Positions 1 to 8,899 of a stretch of DNA of 64,000 nucleotides are shown here, piece after piece. The notes beneath the pieces are model-generated. The model did not search any database. It was not told the DNA's origin and saw nothing but the letters and a program-made list of their open reading frames with translations. The DNA is from an uncultured Planctomycetaceae bacterium (GTDB taxonomy: Bacteria > Planctomycetota > Planctomycetia > Pirellulales > Pirellulaceae): positions 1-64,000 of the forward strand of contig CALMEE010000100.1 of the NCBI GenBank assembly GCA_937862885.1, written 5' to 3'. Position numbers and translations under genes: made by a program. The first letter of the stretch is position 1; the number at the start of each line of letters is the position of its first letter.

Positions 1-50
1 GTAACGGCGGGGGGGGGGGCGGGGGGGGGGGGGAAACCCAGGTTTTTTGG
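1..50. other. Low-quality G-homopolymer contig end
   Basis: Positions 9-19 and 21-33 are two G runs of 11 and 13 bases split by one C, followed by short A, C and T homopolymers. The expected EF-G protein is not recoverable here but becomes readable at about 42. This pattern suits a sequencing or assembly artefact at a contig end better than real coding sequence. Confidence 0.7.
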
Positions 51-1385
51 GGGACCGCCGTAAAGAACAAGGGTGTGCAACCATTGCTGGACGCAATTTG
101 CCGTTTTCTGCCTTCGCCGCTCGATCGTGAAATCAAGGCGAAGCAACACAGCGACGAAACCCAAGCCTATCCTCTATTTGCAGATCATACAAAGCCATTT
201 GTGGGTATGGCGTTTAAACTGGTCGAAGAACCGTACGGCCAACTCACTTTTATGCGGATCTATCAAGGAACGGTAAACAAAGGAGAGACGTACTACAATC
301 AACGAACGGGTCGCAAGGAGCGATTTAGCCGTATTTTGCGGATGCACGCCGATAAGCGAGAAGAAATCGATTCTGCGTCAGCCGGCGACATTGTCGCGAT
401 TATGGGTATCGATTCGGCGAGCGGCGATACTTATGCCGGTGAAGCGAATCTGTGTTCACTGGAAAGTATGTTTGTTCCGGAACCAGTGATCAAAGTGGCC
501 GTGTCGCCAAAAGAGCGTTCCAGTTCAGACAAGTTGAGCAAGGCGTTGCAACGCTTTCGCAAAGAAGATCCAACCTTCCAAGTTTTGACGGACGAGGAAA
601 CGTCAGAGGTGATTATCGCTGGCATGGGTGAATTGCACCTCGATATCTACGTGGAACGAATTCGTCGCGAGTACAAAATCGAAGTTGAAGTCGGTGCTCC
701 AAAAGTTAGTTATCGCGAGACGCCTTCGCAACCGATTGAGTTCAATTACAAACACAAAAAACAAACTGGTGGTTCAGGACAATTTGCTCACATCGTAGGA
801 CGATTGGAGCCACTTCCCGAAGACGCCGAAGAAATCTTTGTGTTCGAGGATTCAATCGTAAGCGGTCGTATTCCAAAGCAGTATATCCCGGCCGTTGAAA
901 AAGGGTTCCGAACTGCCGTCACGAAAGGGACATTGGCCGAATATCCGGTTGTTGGGCTTAAGGTTCATTTGCAGGATGGTTCGTATCACGATGTCGACAG
1001 TTCTGAAATGGCGTTTCAGATTTGTGCCAAAGACTGTTTTCGTGAATATATGCCTAAGACCAAGCCAGTACTGCTTGAGCCCGTGATGTCGGTGCAAATC
1101 GAGGCCCCAGAAAATTTCCAAGGGGGTATCGTGGGTGACTTGACGTCACGCCGCGGTATCATCGAGTCAACGGATATGCAGGTTGGCGGTACGATGATTC
1201 TAGTTGCTGAAGTTCCACTCAGCGAGACCTTTGGTTATGCAACTGACTTGCGCAGCTTGACTCAAGGGCAAGGAACTTTCACGATGGAGTTGAAGGGTTA
1301 CCGCCGCTCACCATCCAACATCCAGGAAGAAGTAATTGCCGAACGTCGTGCCGCGAAGCAAGGCCAATTGGTGGGTTCTCGCTAG
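1..1385 (+). CDS. fusA: Elongation factor G, spdEFG1/mtEFG1 type, 5'-truncated
   Basis: Translocation GTPase of the ribosome, here lacking the GTP-binding domain because the gene enters from the left edge. The readable frame begins at about position 42 (VFWGTAVKNKGVQPLL, the end of the G domain) and continues through domain II, domain III, domain IV (HKKQTGGSGQF; GRIPKQYIPAVEKGF) and domain V (FGYATDLRSLTQGQG). The HKKQ(T/S)GG and IPKQ..PAVEKGF stretches resemble the spdEFG1/mitochondrial EFG1 subfamily rather than the common bacterial EF-G. From family knowledge, spd forms occur in spirochaetes, planctomycetes and some deltaproteobacteria. The first ~40 bases are G-rich and probably unreliable. 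The stop at 1383-1385 is intact. Confidence 0.93.
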   Translation, partial: NGGGGGGGGGETQVFWGTAVKNKGVQPLLDAICRFLPSPLDREIKAKQHSDETQAYPLFADHTKPFVGMAFKLVEEPYGQLTFMRIYQGTVNKGETYYNQRTGRKERFSRILRMHADKREEIDSASAGDIVAIMGIDSASGDTYAGEANLCSLESMFVPEPVIKVAVSPKERSSSDKLSKALQRFRKEDPTFQVLTDEETSEVIIAGMGELHLDIYVERIRREYKIEVEVGAPKVSYRETPSQPIEFNYKHKKQTGGSGQFAHIVGRLEPLPEDAEEIFVFEDSIVSGRIPKQYIPAVEKGFRTAVTKGTLAEYPVVGLKVHLQDGSYHDVDSSEMAFQICAKDCFREYMPKTKPVLLEPVMSVQIEAPENFQGGIVGDLTSRRGIIESTDMQVGGTMILVAEVPLSETFGYATDLRSLTQGQGTFTMELKGYRRSPSNIQEEVIAERRAAKQGQLVGSR

Positions 1386-1410
1386 TGATTTGGCTCAGCT
1401 AGATTTTGGT

Positions 1411-1441
1411 GTAGCGGAGTTGGTTAAACCTCCTCTGCTAC
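1411..1441 (+). terminator. Possible hairpin after the EF-G gene
   Basis: A 9-bp stem (1411-1419 with 1433-1441, one G-U pair) encloses a 13-nt loop 25 bp after the EF-G stop. No T tract follows, so it may be a 3'-end stabiliser or a Rho-assisted end rather than a classic intrinsic terminator. Confidence 0.35.
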
Positions 1442-2127
1442 TCAAATGAACCTTGTCGAGTTCCACTGCCACCACCTCAAATTCTTAATCGAAACAAAGT
1501 ACTGGTGCCGCGAATCGGGAATATTTTCCCGATGGCAGGTAGTCGCTTGTTCTCTCCGAACGGAACGTTTTCGAGCGATTCGTCGACCGGAACTAAAGTT
1601 TCGTCAGCTCAAACAAAACATTAAGTCCACGCACAGGTGGAATGATGTCCCACGCCCGTCAGCGAGCCTAACTTGCGTTCTTTTCAGTAACGGACGCTGT
1701 TTGGGTTGTCGCATTTGGCTTGTCCAGTAGATTTTTTCGTTTGGCTGCATTCGAATGAACAAGCCTCAATACATGTTGCCGGTTTGATCGGTGGATATTT
1801 GCTTTTTGGAAAGGCTCTAGTCCGATCTTGAGAAGTTGAGGTCCGTGATCTTTGGTTATCGGAATGCAAATGATGGCAGGTTCGTTGTCATTGGGCAGCC
1901 GAAACCCCATGCCACCGGGGATAAAGAGTCAGGCACACCCAGATTTGCCCGAATTGCCACGCAATTCCAATAGCTGAAATTTGATCATGCTACTCGGACC
2001 AAGTAAGCCTGCACAAGCACGGATTTTAACCGAACGTTGATTCCAAGTGATTGACTGACTAGGAGTATCACAGCACAATAAAAGCCAAGTCTGCCAAACG
2101 CAATGTATTTCCTGGGCGGAGTGTCCC
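1442..2127. other. Intergenic stretch without a convincing gene
   Basis: About 690 bp between the EF-G 3' hairpin and the kinase remnant. Short open frames exist on both strands (up to 94 codons) but their translations have no recognisable motif, signal peptide or domain, and they overlap one another. I see nothing supportable here; it may be decayed sequence adjoining the kinase remnants. Confidence 0.5.
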
Positions 2128-3183
2128 ATGACGGTCAATCCGAACGACCCAATCGAGGGCCAAAGTCCGAGCCAACCAAACTCCGAACCCGATGGTGGGC
2201 TTTTTCATCAGGGCGGACAGGACAAGTTTCCAGATATCACTCTCTCACGTCGAGTGATCAAGCCCTACAAGCTGCTGCAGCGGATCGGAGCGGGTGGCAT
2301 GGGCGAAGTGTCGGTCGCCGAACGATCGGTGCCAGTCAAGCGGCGGGTGGCGCTGAAGCTGATCAAGACCGGAATGGGATCGCGAAAGATTCTCGCGAGT
2401 TTTGATGCCGAGCGACCGGCGCTGGCCCTAATTAACCACCTCAACATCGCCCGCATGAACAACCTAGCGATGGGCTACTGGTCGCTGCAGCAGTTCGACA
2501 AGTCCGTTCCCCTCTTCGAGGAACTGCTCCCGCTCATGGAAAAGAAACTTGGCCGCGCGCATGCAAATATGCAACGGAGGATGGCCAGCCTGGGAGTCAA
2601 TCTCAAGGATGCAGGGCGGGTGGCCGAAGCGATCCCACTGCTGGAGGAGGCCTATCAGGCGTCCAGGCGGATTCCCACACTCCGCTGGGTCGGATCGGAG
2701 TTGCTCGACGCCTACGCCAGGGCCGGCAAGCTGGCGGATGCGCAAAAGCTCATCGAAGAATTGCTCTCCGATGCGCGCAGGGACTTGCCAATGGACAGCC
2801 CACAACTGGCCGGGCAACTGGCCAAGTTCGGTCTGATTCTTATGGAGATGAAAGGATACGCCGAGGCCGAACCGCTCCTCCGCGAGTGCCAGGCCATCCG
2901 CGAGAAGGCAGAGCCGGACGACTGGCGGACGTTCAACACCCAGTCGATGCTCGGCGGGGCGCTGCTGGGCCAGGCGAAACATGCCGCAGCCGAACCGTTG
3001 CTGCTGCAGGGGTATGAGGGAATGAAAGCCCGCGAGGCGTCGATCCCGCCGCAGGCTAAGACGCGCATCCCCGAAGCCCTCGACAGGTTGATTGATCTGT
3101 ATGAAGTGCCGGAGGAATCCAATAAAGCTGAGAAGTACAGAGAGCTACGTGCAATGTATCAATTGAATCCAGGCGAAAAGTAA
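2128..3183 (+). CDS. Ser/Thr kinase N-lobe fused in frame to TPR repeats (internal deletion)
   Basis: The first ~110 residues are a Hanks-type kinase N-lobe: glycine loop GAGGMGEV at 54-61, ATP-binding lysine at 77 in VALKLIK, and the stretch leading to HLNIAR. At residue ~110 (about base 2455) the frame passes directly into tetratricopeptide repeats (NNLAMGYW..., then further helical repeats to the end). The catalytic HRD, DFG and APE segments are absent, so it cannot be an active kinase. Full planctomycete STPK-TPR proteins are usually far longer, so several hundred codons appear deleted without loss of frame. The gene is GC-rich: a hand count of 2341-2400 gives 37 G/C in 60, unlike its neighbours. 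It may be a pseudogene product or a free-standing TPR protein. Confidence 0.8.
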   Translation: MTVNPNDPIEGQSPSQPNSEPDGGLFHQGGQDKFPDITLSRRVIKPYKLLQRIGAGGMGEVSVAERSVPVKRRVALKLIKTGMGSRKILASFDAERPALALINHLNIARMNNLAMGYWSLQQFDKSVPLFEELLPLMEKKLGRAHANMQRRMASLGVNLKDAGRVAEAIPLLEEAYQASRRIPTLRWVGSELLDAYARAGKLADAQKLIEELLSDARRDLPMDSPQLAGQLAKFGLILMEMKGYAEAEPLLRECQAIREKAEPDDWRTFNTQSMLGGALLGQAKHAAAEPLLLQGYEGMKAREASIPPQAKTRIPEALDRLIDLYEVPEESNKAEKYRELRAMYQLNPGEK

Positions 3184-3219
3184 GTCGGTTGAAGAAACAA
3201 AAGTCGAGAGGATAATAAT

Positions 3220-3462
3220 ATGAATAATGACGGCAATATTCTTGATCGAATTGCTGACGCATTCGATGCCGCTTGGCAGGATCGTGCGGGTTCGCGACCG
3301 GAGCTTGCTAAGTTTTTGAAGCAGGTCGAACCCCCTTTGGTTTCTCGCCTGGCCGAACTGCTGATTCCGCTGGATATCGAGTACCGGTTCAAGGCTGGGG
3401 AATCAGTGGCGGCTGGCGATTACCGGGATTTGCTCGATGGTAGTGAATCGATTGCTCAGTAG
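3220..3462 (+). pseudogene. N-terminal fragment of a planctomycete Ser/Thr protein kinase
   Basis: An 80-residue open frame starting at ATG 3220. It resembles the extension that precedes the kinase domain in many planctomycete Ser/Thr kinases: an acidic helix (FDAAWQD), a P..L.KFL.Q segment, then LLIPLDIEYR and GES...DYRDLL. The frame stops before any kinase motif and the following DNA is the convergent astD gene. I read it as the truncated start of a second kinase gene, left beside the N-lobe/TPR fusion just upstream. It could still be expressed as a small protein. Confidence 0.6.
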
Positions 3463-3494
3463 GCATTGGGTTCATCCATAAACGAAGTGCCCGG

Positions 3495-4979
3495 TCAGTT
3501 GATTGAAACACCTGGCAACAGATTCGAAGGTGGTTCCAGTTGTTCCGACTCAAGCGATGCGATTGGCCAACTACAATAGTCGGCAGCAAAAAAACCACTG
3601 GGCCGATTGTTGCCGCTTAAGCCGCATCCACCGAAGGGAAGTTTGCCACTCGCACCCGTTGTCTGTCGATTCCAATTGACGATTCCGGCGCGAATGGTCT
3701 TTATAAATTTTTCGTAATTGGCGACGCTGTCGCTAATTAAACCGGCCGCCAAACCGTAGGCCGTGCGGTTCGCCTCTTGAATCGCTGCATCGAAATCGTT
3801 GACACGGACAAGGCTGAGGAGCGGACCAAACACTTCGTGATCTGAGCGATTGTCCACTTGGGTCACGTCGAGCACGCCTGGAGACACAAGGGCTTCGTTA
3901 TCACGCAGGATCCCCGACATCACAAACGGAATCCCACCTTGTTCGAGAATCGCTGTTTGCGCGGCCAAAACGTTTCTTCCGGCTTGGCGATTGACCAACG
4001 GTCCCATAAACGGCTCTGGCTCATCGTTCCAATAACCAATCTTCAAGTTTGCCACCATGCGAATCAGAATTTCGAGCATTACTTCGGCTTGTTTATCTCC
4101 GTCGAGGATAATCAGGCGTCTAGCACATGTGCAACGTTGACCGGCACTGAGAAACGAAGACTGAAGAACGGTGTAAGCGGCCGCCGTTGGATCGGAGAAA
4201 TCACACGCCACAAGAGGATTGTTGCCCCCCATTTCTAGTGCCAAGATCTTTTGCGGCCATTTCGCGAACGCCTTACTTAATGCCAATCCAGCGTTGCTGC
4301 TTCCCGTGAACAACAGGCCATCCAATTCGGAATGTCCTGCCAGTGTAACCCCCGTTTCTCGTCCTCCTTGCACGAGATTAATGACCCCATCTGGCAATCC
4401 AACTTCATGCCAGCGTTCCACCATCCACTGTCCAACTGCCGGGGTCAGTTCGCTCGGCTTGAACACGATGGTGTTTCCAGCAATCAGCGCCGGAACGATA
4501 TGACCGTTGGGGAGATGAGCAGGAAAATTGTAAGGCCCGAGGACTCCCAAAACGCCGTGAGGACGATAGCGCGTAACGGCGCGGAAACCATCCATGGGAA
4601 ACGCGGTTGTGTCTCGCCGTTGTCGCAGCGCATCGATGGCCAAAGCTGACTTACCAACCACCGCTGCAACTTCAGTTTTTGCCTCCCACAGAGGTTTACC
4701 GTTCTCTCGGCTGATCAGTTCGGCGAGTTCAAAAGATTTGCTTTTCACTTGATCCGAGAAGCGAATAGCGAATTCGATCCGCGCAGCCTGATCCAAACCC
4801 CACCAGGGTTCCCACGCGTCACGAGCGGCCTTTAGGGCCAGAGAGATTTCGGCCTCATCAGCCGCGTTACCCTGCCACACTACGGAATTATCCGACGGAT
4901 CCAGAGAATCGAATTTTACTCCGTTCCCGCGAATCCACTTCCCTCGAATAAAATGGCTGAATCCATTGGTGGTTGACAT
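3495..4979 (-). CDS. astD: N-succinylglutamate 5-semialdehyde dehydrogenase (AstD-like)
   Basis: NAD(P)-dependent aldehyde dehydrogenase oxidising succinylglutamate semialdehyde to succinylglutamate in the arginine/ornithine succinyltransferase pathway. At 494 residues it matches the usual AstD length. Visible motifs are the cofactor-binding GPYNFPAHLPNG and FKPSELTP segments, the catalytic glutamate in LALEMGGNNP and the catalytic cysteine in GQRCTCARR. The start ATG at 4979 gives the expected N-terminus. It is last of four minus-strand genes, 32 bp after the astA gene, so it is probably co-transcribed. The operon context separates it from other aldehyde dehydrogenases. Confidence 0.9.
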   Translation of the reverse strand: MSTTNGFSHFIRGKWIRGNGVKFDSLDPSDNSVVWQGNAADEAEISLALKAARDAWEPWWGLDQAARIEFAIRFSDQVKSKSFELAELISRENGKPLWEAKTEVAAVVGKSALAIDALRQRRDTTAFPMDGFRAVTRYRPHGVLGVLGPYNFPAHLPNGHIVPALIAGNTIVFKPSELTPAVGQWMVERWHEVGLPDGVINLVQGGRETGVTLAGHSELDGLLFTGSSNAGLALSKAFAKWPQKILALEMGGNNPLVACDFSDPTAAAYTVLQSSFLSAGQRCTCARRLIILDGDKQAEVMLEILIRMVANLKIGYWNDEPEPFMGPLVNRQAGRNVLAAQTAILEQGGIPFVMSGILRDNEALVSPGVLDVTQVDNRSDHEVFGPLLSLVRVNDFDAAIQEANRTAYGLAAGLISDSVANYEKFIKTIRAGIVNWNRQTTGASGKLPFGGCGLSGNNRPSGFFAADYCSWPIASLESEQLEPPSNLLPGVSIN

Positions 4980-5011
4980 ATTGCTGATCGCAAAAGGTGA
5001 CTTGCTACGGA

Positions 5012-6091
5012 TTAAATGATGTTTTTCGAATGCTCTAGCGAGGTTTTAGGTTCCAGTTTTGGTCGGACAAAGCGAATCGAGTCTCCAACTAGCACTTGAA
5101 GTCTCAACGCGGTTACAGCATCCAGTTCGACTGAATTGCGGTCAGGATTTGCTTCGACAACCCGCAAATTTGCGTGAGACACTCGAAAGTCTAAATCCGT
5201 ATTTGCAATCAACATGGCAACACCTTCGACGTTGTCAGCAATCGAAACAATTCTTGCTTCTCGACTATCGCGCACGGTGCGGATTTTGTTCGTTTCGCAA
5301 TGTACAGCCGGCCCCCCGTCGAAGATATCAACGTGCTGACGAAATGCAAATCCTTCCTGTTCTAGCATCGCCAAAGCTGGACGAGTATTCGGATGTACGG
5401 CTCCGATCACGTTCTGCGCCTCGGCTGGTAACAGAGGAATATAGATTTCGTTTTTAGGCATTAACTGTGCGATCAATTTTTTTGATCTTTGGGTAAGTGT
5501 TTCCGCTTCGGGAAAAGACTGTTGGAAAAAGTGTTTGCCCAAGGCATTCCACAACGGTGACTCGCCCTGATCGTCAACCACGCCGCGCATTTCCGCAATT
5601 ACTTCGTTTTCAAAACGTGCCGGGAACTGTGCCATGAACAAAAAACGTGACAACGAGAGAAGTCTACCTAGACCCATCCCCCAGCAATCGCGTGCCAAAT
5701 AAAGGCTGCCAATTTCGGTAGGACCATCGTGTTGTTTACTTAAAGAAAGGTAAGGAACTTGGATGTCCACGTGAAAATCCAACTCAGGATCACTGGAGAC
5801 TTTGTGTTCGGCCTTAATCAAATATGTATAGAACGGGTCGAATCCACCGACCTTCGAATACAATGTTGATGTCCCAACCAACCGTCCATTGCTGGTGTTT
5901 TCCATGACGAAAACATACGGTTGCCCTTCTGGTTTGGCATGTGCTTGCCCAAAAGAGTAAACCGATCTCTCGACTCGATCGGCCAAGATCGTGCGAGAGA
6001 CTTTGAGGGTTGTCAGTCCATAAGCGGCTTCTTGTACCAGATTGAACAGCGCATCGACGTCGTCGTTCTGTACGGGCCTTACAATATACAT
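5012..6091 (-). CDS. astA: Arginine/ornithine N-succinyltransferase (AstA)
   Basis: Transfers succinyl from succinyl-CoA to arginine or ornithine, the entry step of succinyltransferase-type catabolism. The N-terminus MYIVRPVQNDD and the blocks GGFDPFYTY, TEIGSLYL, FIAEMRG-like FENEVIAEMRG and GPAVHCE are typical of the AstA family, and about 359 residues is a normal length. ATG at 6091 is preferred over an in-frame TTG at 6097 because family members begin M.(V/I)RP. It lies 48 bp after the aminotransferase and 32 bp before astD. Whether arginine or ornithine is preferred cannot be read from the sequence; absence of astB nearby favours considering ornithine. Confidence 0.92.
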   Translation of the reverse strand: MYIVRPVQNDDVDALFNLVQEAAYGLTTLKVSRTILADRVERSVYSFGQAHAKPEGQPYVFVMENTSNGRLVGTSTLYSKVGGFDPFYTYLIKAEHKVSSDPELDFHVDIQVPYLSLSKQHDGPTEIGSLYLARDCWGMGLGRLLSLSRFLFMAQFPARFENEVIAEMRGVVDDQGESPLWNALGKHFFQQSFPEAETLTQRSKKLIAQLMPKNEIYIPLLPAEAQNVIGAVHPNTRPALAMLEQEGFAFRQHVDIFDGGPAVHCETNKIRTVRDSREARIVSIADNVEGVAMLIANTDLDFRVSHANLRVVEANPDRNSVELDAVTALRLQVLVGDSIRFVRPKLEPKTSLEHSKNII

Positions 6092-6139
6092 AAACAAAAA
6101 CTCGTGACGATTTGCGTCGCGTCTTTCAATTGTGCAAAG

Positions 6140-7567
6140 CTATTTCTTCGTCTGTCCAGAAACTTCGAGCCAACGCGCGAACGACTTATCCATGATCTCA
6201 ATCGCTAAGTCAATATGATCAGGCTCGGTTACGCCGAGCGGCATTAGGAAGCGGATTCTAGTCGGTTGTCCACCAGCCGAAAACGACATTAAACCATTCT
6301 CGTAGAAAATATTAACCAAGTCTTTGGCGGTCTTCATGCTGCCGTCAAAAGCCGTGAAGGCAACCATTCCGCCGACACCAAACGGGCCGAGCACCGAGCC
6401 TGGATACTTGTTGGCTAAGTTCTCAAGCCCAGCCACAAAATGAGCATGGAGTTGCAAGTTCTTGCCATCGTCGCCAAAGTTTCCTCCTGCTTGGAGTTCC
6501 TTCAAAATGACGAGTCCAGCATGAATGGCCCAACTGCTGGCGGTAAATGTCTGGCTGATTAACCCAGGTTTCGGATTGTAATCAGGCGTAAATAATGTGG
6601 CACATGCTTGTGAGATTTTGCCGACAGTGACAATATCAACCAGTGAATCCAGTCCGAAATGTTGAAATGCGTAAGGGCGTGAAGTGCGGCAAAACGTTTG
6701 GACTTCGTCCGCAATAATGGCCATGTTGTGTTTCTTGGCCTCGCTAAAAACCGCTCGGAAGTACTCTCGCGACCCGACATAATATCCTCCCTCACCTTGA
6801 ATTAATTCCGTCCATAAGCAGGCATAGTCGTTCGGGTGGCGATGTAAAAGCTCTCGCATTACTTGGATCGTGCGACGCGTGCTCTCCTGCGCATTTTTTT
6901 GATCAAAGAATGGCAGGTAGTCGACGGCGATCGTTTCGGGCAACCCAATTCGGTATGCTGCTTTGTCGGTAACTTGAGCGAGGGCCAATGTTCGGCCAGC
7001 GAAACAATGATCGAACGCCAAGACCCTCTTAGCTGGAAAATGTTTTTGAAAAGCGATCTTGAGCGCATTCTCATTGGCCATAGCACCGCTTGTGCTCAAG
7101 AAGCAGTGTTCAATGTTCGAGCCAGATTCCCGAGCGAGGCTGACCAACAACTTGGCAAATTCATAGCTGATGGTCCCCTGTTGCAAATTACCTTGCATCA
7201 CCGTGTCCGCCAGAGCCGCGTCGATACCCGCTCGAATCAGACGAGGATCGCTGTGACCAAAGCCATGGACCCCGATCCCAGTAATGAAGTCGAGCTTGAC
7301 GCTTCCGTCAGCCAGTTCGACAAACGGACCATTACCGACCCCGCTCGCCAAATAGGGGAAATAAAGATTGCCGCCGCGGATTTTGCCAAATGCAGCGAGC
7401 ATCGCATCATAATCAACCTTTAAGTTTGGATCAGCTTCGGAGATTTGTGTGATCGCCGAACGATGCTCGTTCACCGCTTCGAGAATCAATCGTTTTGCTT
7501 CAAGGACGCGTGGGTCGTTTTTTATACGTTCGGCTATTAAGGCAGATTGTTGTGTTGTCGAATTCAT
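6140..7567 (-). CDS. astC: Class III aminotransferase, probable succinylornithine transaminase
   Basis: PLP-dependent fold-type I aminotransferase, about 475 residues. The PLP-interacting aspartate sits in IIADEVQTF and the likely Schiff-base lysine in VTVGKISQA. Placement between the M20 peptidase and astA points to the AstC step, succinylornithine to succinylglutamate semialdehyde. It is longer than classical AstC/ArgD (about 400) and could belong to a different class III branch, so the role rests mainly on context. ATG 7567 is chosen over TTG 7576. The spacing is 102 bp from the upstream gene and 48 bp to astA. Confidence 0.75.
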   Translation of the reverse strand: MNSTTQQSALIAERIKNDPRVLEAKRLILEAVNEHRSAITQISEADPNLKVDYDAMLAAFGKIRGGNLYFPYLASGVGNGPFVELADGSVKLDFITGIGVHGFGHSDPRLIRAGIDAALADTVMQGNLQQGTISYEFAKLLVSLARESGSNIEHCFLSTSGAMANENALKIAFQKHFPAKRVLAFDHCFAGRTLALAQVTDKAAYRIGLPETIAVDYLPFFDQKNAQESTRRTIQVMRELLHRHPNDYACLWTELIQGEGGYYVGSREYFRAVFSEAKKHNMAIIADEVQTFCRTSRPYAFQHFGLDSLVDIVTVGKISQACATLFTPDYNPKPGLISQTFTASSWAIHAGLVILKELQAGGNFGDDGKNLQLHAHFVAGLENLANKYPGSVLGPFGVGGMVAFTAFDGSMKTAKDLVNIFYENGLMSFSAGGQPTRIRFLMPLGVTEPDHIDLAIEIMDKSFARWLEVSGQTKK

Positions 7568-7669
7568 GTTTATCAAAAAATCAATACAAAATTGGGACCG
7601 CTATGAAGATCGATCCTGAGAGTTAATGTTCGCCGCCATCGCGGTTTTCAAGCAAATCGCCAAAATAGC

Positions 7670-8899
7670 TTATGCGTTTTGATCGGCTGCAAAACTTAAT
7701 AATATCAGCGCCGCCAACTTTGCACGAGTCACCAAGCTATCGACAAGCAAGAATTCATCGGGGGAATGAATACGTCCACCAATGGGTCCAAGCGAATCGA
7801 TATTTGGTAAACCCGCCGCATGTACGCGATTACCATCGCTGGCTCCCCCGGACCCTTGCCATTGAATGGTTGTATCCATGAGGTCGCCGCATCGTTCGAT
7901 GCGGCGTTGCAAATCTTCCGTTGGCTCGTCAAGAGTCTTGGGCGGAGAGTAAAAATCACCGTGGATTTCCACGCGGATCCCCTCCCATGTGGCGTTCGCA
8001 CGATCAACGATCTGTTTGAAATGATCGTTGACCCAAAGTTGTTGCGTGGACGTGCGGACGCGGGCGTTGACTCGCAACACGCATGAATCTGGAACGATGT
8101 TGACGGCTCCTCCTCCGAACATCCAACCCACGTTGATCGTCACGTCATCATTTTGGCCGTTAAGGGCATCGAACTCAATCGCCAATCGAGAAGCAGCCAG
8201 CACGGCATTTCTGCCTTCAGCGAAATCGCGTCCCGCATGAGCTGACCGACCATTGACGATGATCGTGAAGTTTCCGCTCCCTTTTCGCCACGAAACTAAT
8301 GTGCCGCCGGGCATGCTGGGCTCGAACAGCAGTCCCGCATGACATCGAGCCGCGCAACTGGAAATGAACTCACTGCTTCCCGGCGAGCCGATCTCTTCGT
8401 CGGGATTAAGGACCACTTCCCAGCCAATCTTCTCCGCCAATTCCGTACGCTCGAACGCTTGCAGCGCGTGTAGCAAAACAATGATGCCTCCTTTTGCGTC
8501 TGCCACGCCAGGTCCGTTCAGTGTCGATTCGTCTAACCATCGACAGTGCTGAAACTGATGGTCAACCCCATACACCGTGTCGTAGTGTATACATAAAAGA
8601 ACGCGGAAGGGGGCCGTAGGGCGACAAGTCCAATGGAGAATTTTTCCAAGTTGGTGGTTTTGAATCTCTCCCCGATCACCAATTGTTTGCCAAACTTTCG
8701 AGTTCACCACTTGATGGTTCACATTGAATGGTGCAAAAAAGTTAGCCAGTAAGTCTTGGACCCTGGCCAACCCAGCCAAGTTGAGCGTCCCCGAATTCAT
8801 GTTGCATATTTCGACCACCTTGTCGATCATCGATTGTCGTTCACCATCGAGAGTCTGCAATGAGGAGTGACCGGCAAGTTTTTTCGCGAGTGAGGACAT
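7670..8899 (-). CDS. M20-family metallopeptidase/deacylase, possible succinylglutamate desuccinylase substitute
   Basis: Zinc-dependent M20 hydrolase of the glutamate carboxypeptidase/ArgE/DapE group. Metal and catalytic residues are visible: CIHYDTVYG, the bridging aspartate in GPGVADAKGG, the catalytic pair in NPDEEIGS, the following EPS, and a late histidine in RIHSPDE. The dimerisation insert carries the GRSAHAG motif. ATG 8899 gives MSSLAKKL and a normal M20 length; the longer frame to 8995 adds a non-homologous-looking tail. It is first in the ast-type operon. No AstE of the usual zinc-carboxypeptidase type is present, so I infer it may release succinate and glutamate at the last step. 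Confidence 0.8.
   Translation of the reverse strand: MSSLAKKLAGHSSLQTLDGERQSMIDKVVEICNMNSGTLNLAGLARVQDLLANFFAPFNVNHQVVNSKVWQTIGDRGEIQNHQLGKILHWTCRPTAPFRVLLCIHYDTVYGVDHQFQHCRWLDESTLNGPGVADAKGGIIVLLHALQAFERTELAEKIGWEVVLNPDEEIGSPGSSEFISSCAARCHAGLLFEPSMPGGTLVSWRKGSGNFTIIVNGRSAHAGRDFAEGRNAVLAASRLAIEFDALNGQNDDVTINVGWMFGGGAVNIVPDSCVLRVNARVRTSTQQLWVNDHFKQIVDRANATWEGIRVEIHGDFYSPPKTLDEPTEDLQRRIERCGDLMDTTIQWQGSGGASDGNRVHAAGLPNIDSLGPIGGRIHSPDEFLLVDSLVTRAKLAALILLSFAADQNA

Noticed and set aside
1446-1910. Overlapping small frames on both strands after EF-G
   Set aside because: No domain, signal or ribosome site; they overlap each other.
2464-2982. 172-codon minus-strand frame inside the kinase/TPR gene
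   Set aside because: Expected shadow in GC-rich coding sequence.
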